This document shows, one piece after another, positions 25,978-34,949 of a stretch of 64,000 nt of DNA. Source of the DNA: Eubacterium sp. OM08-24 (GTDB lineage Bacteria > Bacillota > Clostridia > Oscillospirales > Acutalibacteraceae); assembly GCF_003438075.1 (NCBI RefSeq), contig NZ_QSTA01000007.1:392-64391 (forward strand), given 5' to 3'. The stretch's first letter is position 1, and each line of letters starts with the position of its first letter. A program made the position numbers and the translations under genes. Below the pieces are notes generated by a model. The model saw nothing but the letters and a program-made list of their open reading frames with translations, did not search any database and was not told where the DNA came from.

Positions 25978-27069
25978 TTATAACCCGTGTTTAAGAACCT
26001 CATAAAGCACATTGCCAAGCAGCTCTCCGCTGTACTCCGCCTCCTCTATTGTATTTGCGTCTGTTCCTATTTCTATAAGCAAAGAACCGTCACAAATATA
26101 TTCGTTATAAGCAAAATAGCCGAAATTGAGCGGTCTTGTCATTCCGGGGTACATCTCTTCGGCTTTGTTTTGAATTTTCAGTGCAAAATTCAAGTTGTTT
26201 TCCCAATTCAAAAAATTCATTTCACCGTCTGTATCGCAGCCCGACAAAATCATAATTTGCGCCCCCTGCTTACCGTCATATGTAAATACAGGCTTTACCT
26301 TTTGAGTTTCCGTACCGATTGCGTCACGGTGAATATCAATTATTACCTTAATATCCGTATTATTTTCCATAATGCTTTCGACCGTCTGCGCACTTCTGTC
26401 ATAAGAACCGCTGTATGTTGAGTCGTGCACCGTGGTATCGTGCATTGTCTTTATACCACGCTTGTTGAGCACATCGGTAATTGCATCTCCGACAGCCGTT
26501 ACATTATAATCATTGTTCTGTGTGCGTGAGTAATAGCTTTCGTAAAAATAATCCACATCTTCATCCATATAACTTTCGCTTGTATGGGTGTGGTAAATAA
26601 GCACCTGCGCCGAACCGTTTGAATCCACATCAAACGGCAGCTCACTGCTTAAGGCGGACTCAAAATCATAATCAAGTCCCGTATTGTTTTTTACATATGC
26701 CGTACCGCATTTTACACCGTTTGCCCCAATATGCTCGGCAAGAATGTCATATACTTCTTCCCCACTATGGTCGCCGAAAGAATCGTAATATCCTGTTTTA
26801 TCCTTTTCACCATTAAATTTTCTTGTAATCGTTACAGCCTTGGTTGTCGGCTGTGTTTCCTCCTGCTTTTTTGGCTCTGTCCGATTTTCGTTTGTATTTG
26901 CAAGATTTGAAAGTTTATATGTACCGTCAGACAAGGTGAGCGCCGCAACAGCGAGAGCGGCAGGCTTATCACTTGCAAAACATTCGGGCAATCTTTTATA
27001 AATGCAGAAAACGGCAGTCAATACAAGAACTATTGACGCCGTTATTTTTAATGCTCCTAATCTTTTCAC
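25978..27069 (-). CDS. spoIIP: Stage II sporulation protein P
   Basis: 363 residues. Membrane helix about 9-27, then the SpoIIP hydrolase domain with VLIYHTHTSESY, KVIIDIHRDAIG, ILSGCD and SLLIEIGTDANTIEEAEYSG. SpoIIP is the amidase/endopeptidase that cuts septal peptidoglycan during engulfment, with SpoIID and SpoIIM. It follows gpr by 55 bases, the same order as in Bacillus subtilis. It shows that the organism, or a recent ancestor, makes spores. Confidence 0.95.
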   Translation of the reverse strand: MKRLGALKITASIVLVLTAVFCIYKRLPECFASDKPAALAVAALTLSDGTYKLSNLANTNENRTEPKKQEETQPTTKAVTITRKFNGEKDKTGYYDSFGDHSGEEVYDILAEHIGANGVKCGTAYVKNNTGLDYDFESALSSELPFDVDSNGSAQVLIYHTHTSESYMDEDVDYFYESYYSRTQNNDYNVTAVGDAITDVLNKRGIKTMHDTTVHDSTYSGSYDRSAQTVESIMENNTDIKVIIDIHRDAIGTETQKVKPVFTYDGKQGAQIMILSGCDTDGEMNFLNWENNLNFALKIQNKAEEMYPGMTRPLNFGYFAYNEYICDGSLLIEIGTDANTIEEAEYSGELLGNVLYEVLKHGL

Positions 27070-27124
27070 AAAATCACCGCCTTATAAAAATATATGCCGA
27101 TGATTTTAATGTATGACCAAATTG

Positions 27125-28000
27125 CTACATAAGAGATACAAGCTCCGATATATTAAATTCATTTTGCAAAGCACCGTTGAGTGCAAAAGAAATAAGTCTT
27201 GAGGCTCTTTCTGTAAGCAAATCAATTTCTCGTGGAATAACAACCATCTGCCTGCCCTGCGGAGTTATTCTGCGCCTTGCTCTGTGCGGATCGTTTCCGC
27301 TTAATAAATCTGATGCAAAGGTAGCGGCATCTACAACAGTCGGCACTCCTATTGCAATTACAGGCACTCCTATGGTGTCCTTGTTAATTTTTGTGCGGTG
27401 ATTTCCCACACCTGCACCGGGTGAAATTCCCGTATCACTTATTTGCAGAGTACAGCCGAGCCTTTCAAGTCTGCGTGACGCAAGCGCATCTACTACCACA
27501 ACGGCATTCGGCTTTATTCTTTTTACAATGCTTAAGATGTACTCGCCTGTTTCTATGCCCGTTTGTCCCGTTACTCCCGTTGCCATAACCGCAACAGGTC
27601 TTAATCTGTCAAGTCCCGTACTCCTTGCAATCTCTCCCGAAATATGCCTTGTCGCAAGCACCCTTGCGCTCGTTTTCGGCCCGAGGGAATCGGGAGTAAT
27701 CTCCGGGTTTCCGAGCCCCACCACAAGCACAAGTCCGTTGACAGGCAAAAGCCTGCGGATTTCTTTTCCTATTGTTATAAGCCTTTCATCGGTTTCCGTA
27801 AAATTATCAGTAAGTGACGGAAGTTCAATCGTAATGTATGTTCCCTCTTCCTTGCCGAGTTGCTGCTGAGCTTTTCGTGTTTTTACCTCAAGTCTTGAAA
27901 TGTCAAGTCCGTTTTCACTGTACTGCACAAAGTCAACGCCGCCCACATCTTCGCCTGCTATTTCTCTTGCCTCTACCGCAAGGTCTGTTCTCAGTTCCAT
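27125..28000 (-). CDS. gpr: Spore germination protease GPR
   Basis: 291 residues of the A25 family. It begins MELRTDLAVEAREIAGED, the mature-end sequence; the short prosequence seen in some orthologues is lacking or very small. VVGLGNPEITPDSLGP and MATGVTGQTGIETGEYI are family motifs, and DTGISPGAGVGNHR is intact. GPR degrades small acid-soluble spore proteins on germination. GGGG lies ahead of the ATG. It shares a divergent region with the dockerin protease at 28135. Confidence 0.95.
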   Translation of the reverse strand: MELRTDLAVEAREIAGEDVGGVDFVQYSENGLDISRLEVKTRKAQQQLGKEEGTYITIELPSLTDNFTETDERLITIGKEIRRLLPVNGLVLVVGLGNPEITPDSLGPKTSARVLATRHISGEIARSTGLDRLRPVAVMATGVTGQTGIETGEYILSIVKRIKPNAVVVVDALASRRLERLGCTLQISDTGISPGAGVGNHRTKINKDTIGVPVIAIGVPTVVDAATFASDLLSGNDPHRARRRITPQGRQMVVIPREIDLLTERASRLISFALNGALQNEFNISELVSLM

Positions 28001-28060
28001 AAAGTCGCCCCTTTTATCTGAATACTGCTATTATCTTGTGTATAAACATTGCTTATATTC

Positions 28061-28089
28061 TTTACAAGAAAGAAAATCTTTGATATAAT
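28061..28089 (+). promoter_or_regulatory. Promoter of the dockerin protease
   Basis: TTTACA, 17-base spacer, TATAAT; about 45 bases ahead of the ATG at 28135. An aptly spaced vegetative promoter. Confidence 0.75.
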
Positions 28090-28134
28090 TATTTAATATA
28101 ATTAAAATTTTAATAAAAGGTGTGATTGTAAAAA

Positions 28135-29763
28135 ATGAAAAAATCACCTGCAATAAAGGCGATAACAATTTCAATATCTGCATTTATGCTTTTTTCGGCA
28201 GTGGGCATTACGGCAAATGCCGCCGAAATTGACAGCAATACAAAATCACTTAAAAATTTTCAGATAAACACTTACAGCAATTCAGACGATACACAAGCCG
28301 ACCTGCCGACTTCTTTCAGCTCGGTGGACTACAACATTGTAAATCCGCCAAAGGATCAGCGATACAACGATTGCTGGATTTACTCCTCGCTCTCTGCGCT
28401 TGAAACAAAACTTCTAAAAAGTGGTTTTACCGCAAATAATTTTTCAACAGAGCATATGAACCTATGGGCAACTACAAAAAGCAACGGCAAGGGTTGGCTG
28501 AGGAGTATTACATCTGACGGCTATGCTTTTACCGCACTCGGATATTTAAGCTCGTGGCAGGGCGGAATTGAACAGAGCGACTTCGAAAGCTTTGCCGATG
28601 AATACAACCCCGACACCGACCTATCTTCTCTTGTTAATTACGGAGCAACGGCTATAAAGTATCTTGATAATTGCTCACGAGAAGAAATAAAGCAGGAGAT
28701 TATGGACAACGGCTCAATTTATGCCGCATATTCGCATAGTACATTTTACGAAAACAGCGACAGAACCGCTTATTTTTGCCCGAAAGGCTCGCCAAAAGCT
28801 ACGGGGCACGCAATAGCTATTGTCGGCTGGGACGATGATTTTGCAAAGGAGAATTTTAAAACCGCCAACGGTATTCTTCCCGAAAATAACGGCGCATGGC
28901 TCGTAAAAAACAGCTGGGGCAACTACAACAGCTTAAACGGCTATTTTTGGATGTCGTATGAAGACGCCTACCTTTTCAGCAGTACATTCAGATATAACTA
29001 TGCCATTGAAGATGTAACACCGATTACCGATGATATAAAGCTGATGCAAAATGAAATTTACGGTGCTACCTACGAATTTAATTACATTGACTATGACAGC
29101 GTTACTTATCTTAATCTTTTTAATTTTTCAGAGGGATACAACAAGCTCGATTCGGTAATGTTTGAAAGCACTGCCAAAAATTCGGATTACGAAATTTATT
29201 ATGTTCCTGCCGAAAATAAAACTCCCGTAAGCGATGAATCCAAATGGACATTGCTAAGCACAGGTACAGTTCCTTACAGCGGCTACTTAAATATTGACAC
29301 AAACGATTTTGATTTGCCTGTTACATACGGTGCGATTGCCGTAAAAATCAGTAAAAATGAGGCAAGCGACAAAAACACTATCGGCGTTGGCGAATGGCTG
29401 AATAAATCGAACGGACAATTTGCCTTTATAAATGAAACCAAAAAAGGCGAAAGCTATATTTATAAAGACGGAAAAATGATTGATATTCTCGATTGGTACA
29501 AAGCCGAGCGAGATGATGACCTCGGCGGTACTTTTGTTATAAAAGCAATTACAAATAAAACCGAGCTTGCTGTAACTATGCTCGGAGATATTGATTTAAA
29601 CAATAAACTTGATGTACTCGATGTTACGGATTTACAAATGGCAATTTCGGGTGGTTCAAATCTTACGGCTGTTCAAAAGCTGAATGCCGATACCGACCAA
29701 AATAATGAAATAAATGTAAATGATGTAACCCAACTTCAAATTATGATTTCCGATAAAAACTAA
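28135..29763 (+). CDS. Secreted papain-family cysteine protease with dockerin
   Basis: 542 residues. Signal peptide 1-30 (cut near ANA-AEI). C1-type peptidase: Gln75 and Cys80 in KDQRYNDCWIYSSLSALE, His225 in TGHAIAIVGWDDD, Asn259 in WLVKNSWGNYNSLNGYFW. A 'lectin-like' beta domain follows at about 290-470, then a type I dockerin at about 482-542 (GDIDLNNKLDVLDVTDLQ and ADTDQNNEINVNDVTQLQ). The dockerin would place it on a scaffoldin with the starch enzymes or at the surface. A role in processing surface or amylosome proteins is possible but not shown. It is alone in its transcript. Confidence 0.93.
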   Translation: MKKSPAIKAITISISAFMLFSAVGITANAAEIDSNTKSLKNFQINTYSNSDDTQADLPTSFSSVDYNIVNPPKDQRYNDCWIYSSLSALETKLLKSGFTANNFSTEHMNLWATTKSNGKGWLRSITSDGYAFTALGYLSSWQGGIEQSDFESFADEYNPDTDLSSLVNYGATAIKYLDNCSREEIKQEIMDNGSIYAAYSHSTFYENSDRTAYFCPKGSPKATGHAIAIVGWDDDFAKENFKTANGILPENNGAWLVKNSWGNYNSLNGYFWMSYEDAYLFSSTFRYNYAIEDVTPITDDIKLMQNEIYGATYEFNYIDYDSVTYLNLFNFSEGYNKLDSVMFESTAKNSDYEIYYVPAENKTPVSDESKWTLLSTGTVPYSGYLNIDTNDFDLPVTYGAIAVKISKNEASDKNTIGVGEWLNKSNGQFAFINETKKGESYIYKDGKMIDILDWYKAERDDDLGGTFVIKAITNKTELAVTMLGDIDLNNKLDVLDVTDLQMAISGGSNLTAVQKLNADTDQNNEINVNDVTQLQIMISDKN

Positions 29764-29772
29764 ACAAAAGCA

Positions 29773-29808
29773 AAAATCACAACTGCTCAGCCGAACAGTT
29801 GTGATTTT
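29773..29808. terminator. Bidirectional terminator between convergent genes
   Basis: AAAATCACAACTG / CAGTTGTGATTTT, 13-bp perfect stem with a 10-base loop. It serves the protease on plus and the lipoprotein at 29812 on minus. Confidence 0.92.
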
Positions 29809-29811
29809 ATT

Positions 29812-31626
29812 TTATCTCATTTGAGGAGGATCGGACATATCCGAGTCATTCGGTCTTTCCATTCCGTTCATATCTCTGCCACCCATACCGTTAGGGCCGC
29901 CCATTCCGCCTGAGCCATAAATAAGTGAAGTCATTTCAACCTCTGTTGAATACTCTCCTGCGGTTACTGTATAGGTCTGTCCCGTTGTAATTTGCGGACA
30001 GCTGATTACTACGCAAGCATATGTTTTGGTAGGAGTGAAAGATACCAAAACTTCTCCACTGCTGTTTTTAAGTGTAATTTCTCCGCTTGAGTTTGCATTG
30101 ACAAACATTGAACCCTGCGTTGAGTTTTCGCCGAAATTCTGCGCCATCTGAGTTGAACCTGCCGCAACGAATATACCGCCTGTAATTGTTGCCTCGCCGT
30201 CATAATCAAGTGCGCCGTCCGCTCCGCTTGTAGGGCCTGAAACATAGGTTTCTCCGCCTGTAACAGTGAGTGAACCATTAGAATCCACTCCGTCACCGTC
30301 TGCTTCTATTGTAATTTTACCGCCCGATATGGTAATAGATGCATTTGATGAGCTGAAATTATCTCGATCAAAACCACCGCCAAAACCGCTTTCATCTTTT
30401 CCGCCTGCGGCATTTATTCCGTCATCACTTGCTTTCAAGGTAATTGTGCCGCCCGAAATTTCAACCTCTGTTCCCTCTATGCCCTCATAGCTTTCGGTAA
30501 TATTTACAGTGCCTCCGCTTATGCTTGTTTTGCTGTCTGCGTGAATACCGTCATCTCCGCTTGAAATTGTAAATGTGCCGTTTGTAACGGTAACATTTGT
30601 GTTTGAATGTAAAGCGTCGTCCTCGCAGTTCAGATTAAATGTACCGCCGCTGATTGTGAGATCTCCTACGGCTTTTATGCCTTTCACACTTGCGGAATCC
30701 GTTGCGCTTGAGGAGCTTGAACCACTGCTTGAAGTGATATTAAATGTACCGTTTTCAATTTGAGCGGTAGTGCCTGCGTCTATACCGTCACCCTTGCAAT
30801 TAACGGTAAAATTGCCGTCTGCAATATACACAAAGCCTTTTGAGGTATCGTCTGTATTCTCTGCGTGAAGTCCGTCTTTGTCTGAGGTAAGGTTGTAAGT
30901 GCCGCTCGCAATTCTTATGCTGTCTTGACCGCTTAATGCGTGGCTTGCCGCTGTAACTGTATATTCTCCGCTTGTGAGCTTTAAATCGTCCTTAGAAACA
31001 ATGCCATGACCTTTTTCGGACGAAACCGTCAGCTTGCCCTCACCGTTTAGAGTTATGTCATCTTTAGAAAATACCGCCGCATCTACATTATTATCGTCTG
31101 TCTGAACATACTCCCCTGTTGAGGCAAGTGTATTTTCGGAATCTTTCGCCGTTGTTACAAATACTTTATCCGCCTGCTTTACATACAATGCGGCGCTTGA
31201 TTTGCAAGTAATCGAGGCATTTTTGAGTACAATTTGAATTTTGGTTTTGCTGTCTGCGTCCACAATAATCTGTCCGTCTGCTGTTGTACCTGTTATTATG
31301 TATGTACCCTCGTCCTTGAGCGTAGCCTTACTTCCGCTTACCGTTACACTGTCTGAACTTGCGGTTGCGCCCGATGACGAAAAAGCAACCGTAACCGCCG
31401 AGCTTTCATCATAGCCAACCTCTTTGTCACGGTCGGTGAACATATCGCTGTCAAGAGATTCATCCGAAGCGATTGAAGCCGTAGAAACACTGTCTTTTGT
31501 AACAGTTGAAGAATTTGTCGAGGATGTTTTTTCATCTGTATTTGCGCAGCCTGTTACACTTACGGATATAATAAGTGCCGCAAGCAATGCTGCAAATTTC
31601 CCTTTGCTTTTTAAATTAAAGCTCAT
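29812..31626 (-). CDS. Carbohydrate-binding beta-helix lipoprotein (Cthe_2159-like)
   Basis: 604 residues. Lipoprotein signal with SVTGC at 23-27 (Cys27). The rest is a right-handed beta-helix-like repeat: many turns such as GLHAENTDDTSKGFVYI, GDGIDAGTTAQIENGTF, DDGIHADSKTSISGGTVNI and DDGINAAGGKDESGFG, a pattern of the Cthe_2159-type carbohydrate-binding domain. A Gly/Met/Asn-rich tail closes it. Members of this family bind acidic polysaccharides or cellulose. It overlaps the DUF4956 gene by 11 bases and is the third gene of the VTC-DUF4956 unit. Confidence 0.85.
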   Translation of the reverse strand: MSFNLKSKGKFAALLAALIISVSVTGCANTDEKTSSTNSSTVTKDSVSTASIASDESLDSDMFTDRDKEVGYDESSAVTVAFSSSGATASSDSVTVSGSKATLKDEGTYIITGTTADGQIIVDADSKTKIQIVLKNASITCKSSAALYVKQADKVFVTTAKDSENTLASTGEYVQTDDNNVDAAVFSKDDITLNGEGKLTVSSEKGHGIVSKDDLKLTSGEYTVTAASHALSGQDSIRIASGTYNLTSDKDGLHAENTDDTSKGFVYIADGNFTVNCKGDGIDAGTTAQIENGTFNITSSSGSSSSSATDSASVKGIKAVGDLTISGGTFNLNCEDDALHSNTNVTVTNGTFTISSGDDGIHADSKTSISGGTVNITESYEGIEGTEVEISGGTITLKASDDGINAAGGKDESGFGGGFDRDNFSSSNASITISGGKITIEADGDGVDSNGSLTVTGGETYVSGPTSGADGALDYDGEATITGGIFVAAGSTQMAQNFGENSTQGSMFVNANSSGEITLKNSSGEVLVSFTPTKTYACVVISCPQITTGQTYTVTAGEYSTEVEMTSLIYGSGGMGGPNGMGGRDMNGMERPNDSDMSDPPQMR

Positions 31627-32308
31627 TATTAGTTATCTCCTGTCTTGCCATACTGATTTCAAGATTGCCGTTTCTGCATCTTAAATCGTCAATAAAATCT
31701 TTTTCTTCTGTCGAGTTTTTAAGAGTTACATTATATGTCAGCTTAAACAAACTGCCCATATTAGCTGTTTTTACCGACACAACCTCTGACTTCTGAGTAT
31801 ATTTTTCAAAGAGGTCGTCAAAAGCACCTGTATAGTTGAGATCCTCGGGAATGGTTATTCTTAATATTCTGTCCTGCTCAAGCCTTTTGTCTGCACCGAT
31901 ATTTATTTTATTAAGCACAAACATTGCTAATCCTAAAATCAAGGCGAATAAAACGGCATATCCGAGGTAACCCATTCCGCAAATAAGACCTGCGCCCATT
32001 GCAAGGAAAATTGTGCCGATTTCCTTAGCCGTACCGGGTACAGAGCGGAAACGCACAAGGCTGAATGCACCTGCAACCGCTACACCTGCACCCACATTTC
32101 CGTTTACCATCATTATTACTACGCACACAACCGCCGGCAACAATGCAAGGGTTACAACAAAACTCTTAGTGTACTTTGTTTTATACGAATAAACAACCGC
32201 AAGAAAGATACCAATTACAAGCGCAACCGCAATGCAAAGTAAAAACTGCGGAACTGCTATTGATTCGGTTGTTGTACTGAAAATTCCTGAAAATAATGTA
32301 TTAAGCAT
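31616..32308 (-). CDS. DUF4956 membrane protein
   Basis: 230 residues from the ATG at 32308 (MLNTLFSGIFSTTTESIAVPQ), fixed by GGAGG ahead; the longer frame to 32398 is not used. Four to five membrane helices are followed by a cytoplasmic domain of about 90 residues. The motif GAGVAVAGAFSLVRFRSVPGTAKEI is characteristic of DUF4956. The family is often found with VTC-type polyphosphate polymerase genes, as here. Its role is unknown. Confidence 0.87.
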   Translation of the reverse strand: MLNTLFSGIFSTTTESIAVPQFLLCIAVALVIGIFLAVVYSYKTKYTKSFVVTLALLPAVVCVVIMMVNGNVGAGVAVAGAFSLVRFRSVPGTAKEIGTIFLAMGAGLICGMGYLGYAVLFALILGLAMFVLNKINIGADKRLEQDRILRITIPEDLNYTGAFDDLFEKYTQKSEVVSVKTANMGSLFKLTYNVTLKNSTEEKDFIDDLRCRNGNLEISMARQEITNNEL

Positions 32309-33017
32309 ATTTTTTACCTCCGTTTGCTTTTTCGTGCATAATTGCAAGATAAGCATTGCCATATTTTGAAAAAGATGTTTTATAGATTTTGTTTTCACTT
32401 AAAATTTTTGTCATCCACATAGGAACAGCCGTACCCGTTTTTATTTCCATAAGTGAATAATCCTTCTGCAATATAGGCGTACCGTAAATGCCTTTGCAAA
32501 GCGACAAATCATAATCACGCCAAAGAATATTGTTATCAAAGGTTACTCTGAAATCATAATCATTTTTTGAATAAAAAGCCTCTTGATTGTAAAAAATCAC
32601 AACCTGCGGAGCAATCCCATTGTAGTGTTCAAGAAAATAATCAACTTCACGCAAAATCTGACTGTCTGCCATATGCTCGCCACTGCATAGATAACGCATA
32701 CTTTCACTTTCTGTCATTTCTGTTCTGCGTTTATAAACAACCCTTTTGTATTTTTTCTTGATTTCTATAAATGTTGTGCTGTCGTGCTTGGCAACGCCGT
32801 AGCTCCTCAGCCTGAGCTTTTCTTTGTAAAGCGGATGCTCAAGCGAGCGCCTTATAAGCAAAAAATCGGGTGTATCAAAATAAATGTTGCAAATTGTGCT
32901 TTTGCCGTACTTATCGGCATACATATATTTCTGCATTTCCTGCATAATCATTTCTTTTTGCTCGTTTGTCACAAGGTACTTTATTTCATAGCGCTTAAAT
33001 ACGCTTTGATAACTCAT
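32301..33017 (-). CDS. VTC-domain protein (polyphosphate polymerase-like)
   Basis: 238 residues. FKRYEIKYLVTNEQKEMI is the entry to the tunnel fold, EKLRLRSYG and TFIEIKKKYKRVVYKRR carry its basic and acidic residues, and LMEIKTGTAVPMWM is the closing Glu/Lys motif. The triphosphate-tunnel domain of eukaryotic VTC makes polyphosphate from ATP. In bacteria the partner DUF4956 gene usually lies next to it, and here it overlaps by 8 bases. What the three-gene unit makes is not known. Confidence 0.87.
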   Translation of the reverse strand: MSYQSVFKRYEIKYLVTNEQKEMIMQEMQKYMYADKYGKSTICNIYFDTPDFLLIRRSLEHPLYKEKLRLRSYGVAKHDSTTFIEIKKKYKRVVYKRRTEMTESESMRYLCSGEHMADSQILREVDYFLEHYNGIAPQVVIFYNQEAFYSKNDYDFRVTFDNNILWRDYDLSLCKGIYGTPILQKDYSLMEIKTGTAVPMWMTKILSENKIYKTSFSKYGNAYLAIMHEKANGGKKYA

Positions 33018-33116
33018 ATTTATTCCCCTTTCGTTTTGATGAGTATATTGTACCTGAGCAACTTTAAATGAAATTAAAATTTTACTTAAAATTTACCTTA
33101 AATTTAAAATAAAAAG

Positions 33117-33150
33117 AGAGGAATAGTTAGGACGGACTAACTATTCCTCT
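33117..33150 (-). terminator. Terminator of the PqqD/peptidase/nucleotidyltransferase operon
   Basis: AGAGGAATAGTTAG / CTAACTATTCCTCT, 14-bp perfect stem, tail CTTTTTATTTT on minus. Confidence 0.9.
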
Positions 33151-33155
33151 TTAAA

Positions 33156-33189
33156 TTAGCAAACACCAAGTGCCGTTAGTGTTTGCTAA
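33156..33189 (-). terminator. Second tandem hairpin after the nucleotidyltransferase gene
   Basis: TTAGCAAACAC / GTGTTTGCTAA around a 12-base loop, just upstream of the stronger terminator. A weak T tail makes it an accessory stop or mRNA end protector. Confidence 0.6.
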
Positions 33190-33247
33190 CTTATTTGATA
33201 TTGTATCAATAAATACATTATTTGTCAATTAAAACATAAATAAAATT

Positions 33248-34462
33248 TTATTTAACATCAAAACCCACTTCTTTTTGAATATAAGTAAAATAACTTACAT
33301 CATCATCAGTATAAGAAGTTCTGTTGTTAAAACCTTTTTTTATATTAATATTTCTGTCAATAAAAATTCTTCTGCACCACATACATACCCATGAATACGG
33401 CAATAAAATCGGCATTTTCTCCACAAAAGAATAATTATTTGCCATATATGTTTTATTCGGAAAAAGCGATGAAATAAAATTAACAAATCTTGATTTTTTT
33501 CTGCCTGTTTCCGTATTAACTCTTCGTCTTTCCATTTCGGACATAACCGCAACATCTAATCTGCCGAGAGTCATACTTAATAAAATATACTCTTCAACAT
33601 CGTCAAAATCTTTAACTTCACTGCCTTTTGAAAACCATTTCAGTGAAATATCACGCAGTTTTTTCTCAAAAATCTGTATTCCGCATTGCTTAAAACAATC
33701 GTCAAGATATGCCCAATCGAGTTTGTCGGCATATTTTTTATAAAAAACATACTCATCCGCAATCATTCGGATTCCTATTCCGCCCTCGGAAAAGTGCTTG
33801 GCAGAGTGAAGCAACATATAGATATAGTAATCTTCAAGCGACATTTCCTTAGAGAATGAATAACCGTCACGCACCTTGGCTCTTTCAAGCTGATTTTCAA
33901 AAAAAGCATAGTTCTTATTGTTTTTTTTTAAAAGTGAACAATGCATTTCAATATACATAAACGGCTGTTTTGTAAAATGGTATTGCTGTGAATCGTTTTT
34001 CAAAAATTTATAACCGTTTTTATTGAATAAAACCTTTATTTTTTCAATATCTTTTATTTCAAATAAAACATCATAATCAGCAATCGAGCGGTCAAACGGA
34101 TTTGGATAATCGTTTTTAAGAAAATAACCTTTCATCGGCAGGTTATAAATCTGCTCTTTGTCAAAGCATTTCAGCAAACTTTCAATTTCATATTTCATCA
34201 TCGTATCGACATAAATCCAGTGATTAAGATCCTTTTTTGCGTAAGACAGCAGTTCAGCAGAAACGCTGAATTTTTTAGAAAGCATAATAATTGCCTCATC
34301 AAAAATTGCATCCATTCTGGTATCATTAGAAATCCGCCTTATGTGGTCAAGATTACAATTTTCATACGGCAGCTGCGGTTCTGTTCCGTTTAAAACACTT
34401 GATACAAGCGATAAATAATATGCATATTCTTTTTTTTGAGCATCATTAAGATGTTTTTTCAT
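33248..34462 (-). CDS. Nucleotidyltransferase family protein (NTP_transf_5)
   Basis: 404 residues. The motif LPMKGYFLKNDYPNPFDRSIADYDVLFE (about 112-139; LKG..L...YP..RS..DYD) is that of the PF14907 nucleotidyltransferase family, with MYIEMHCSLL near 170 as the further acidic contact, and LHSAKHFSEGG. Family members occur in lasso-peptide-like and other RiPP operons, but many have no known role. The gene lies 10 bases after the S26 peptidase gene, third in the PqqD operon. Confidence 0.83.
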   Translation of the reverse strand: MKKHLNDAQKKEYAYYLSLVSSVLNGTEPQLPYENCNLDHIRRISNDTRMDAIFDEAIIMLSKKFSVSAELLSYAKKDLNHWIYVDTMMKYEIESLLKCFDKEQIYNLPMKGYFLKNDYPNPFDRSIADYDVLFEIKDIEKIKVLFNKNGYKFLKNDSQQYHFTKQPFMYIEMHCSLLKKNNKNYAFFENQLERAKVRDGYSFSKEMSLEDYYIYMLLHSAKHFSEGGIGIRMIADEYVFYKKYADKLDWAYLDDCFKQCGIQIFEKKLRDISLKWFSKGSEVKDFDDVEEYILLSMTLGRLDVAVMSEMERRRVNTETGRKKSRFVNFISSLFPNKTYMANNYSFVEKMPILLPYSWVCMWCRRIFIDRNINIKKGFNNRTSYTDDDVSYFTYIQKEVGFDVK

Positions 34463-34472
34463 TATACAAAAA

Positions 34473-34949
34473 CTACCTTTTCTTTATTATCTTTATCGAC
34501 TTATTCATTCTGTGCACTGAATAAAGCATACGCATTGGCGCTTTGATATACTCCCACGCTGACTTATAAAATCTGTATGAAAGCGAATTATCGGTATAGT
34601 GTTTTCCTTTTCTATAAAATGCGGTAACCACACCTATAATATTTTCGTCAGTAATTCCCCGTTCTTTATGAAACTGATTATCACCGCAAAAAATATATTT
34701 GCCATCCTTATCAAAACCGACAACTCTGTGCAAAACAAAATCGCCGTTACTTCTTCGGTATAAAGCAACATCAAGATATTTTAGCCTGCCCTCCGGCTTT
34801 TTCAGGACAACCACATCTTCGCCGTTTCTTAGCATAGGATACATACTTGTTCCGTGCGGAGTAAATGTAACCGTGCCTCCGCTGTTAAGTTTTTCTTTAA
34901 TAATTTGTATTACATCTTCAAGCTGAATTTCTTTATTATTCAAAGACAT
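34473..34949 (-). CDS. S26 signal-peptidase-like protein (Ser-His type)
   Basis: 158 residues from the ATG at 34949; AAGGA lies at a good distance, while the ATG at 34955 has it too close. The active-site Ser lies in FTPHGTSMYPML and the second catalytic residue, His, in DFVLHRVVGFDKDG, as in SipW/Sec11-type enzymes rather than Lys-type LepB. There is no membrane helix at the amino terminus, so the enzyme may be cytoplasmic or lightly membrane-attached through its basic tail. The start overlaps the end of the PqqD gene by 14 bases. In this operon it could cut a small peptide, but no precursor is visible. Confidence 0.82.
   Translation of the reverse strand: MSLNNKEIQLEDVIQIIKEKLNSGGTVTFTPHGTSMYPMLRNGEDVVVLKKPEGRLKYLDVALYRRSNGDFVLHRVVGFDKDGKYIFCGDNQFHKERGITDENIIGVVTAFYRKGKHYTDNSLSYRFYKSAWEYIKAPMRMLYSVHRMNKSIKIIKKR

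Noticed and set aside
28001..28060. Sigma-G promoter ahead of gpr
   Set aside because: GAATA and an AT-rich -10-like stretch occur at about the right spacing, but the match is too loose to list as a feature.
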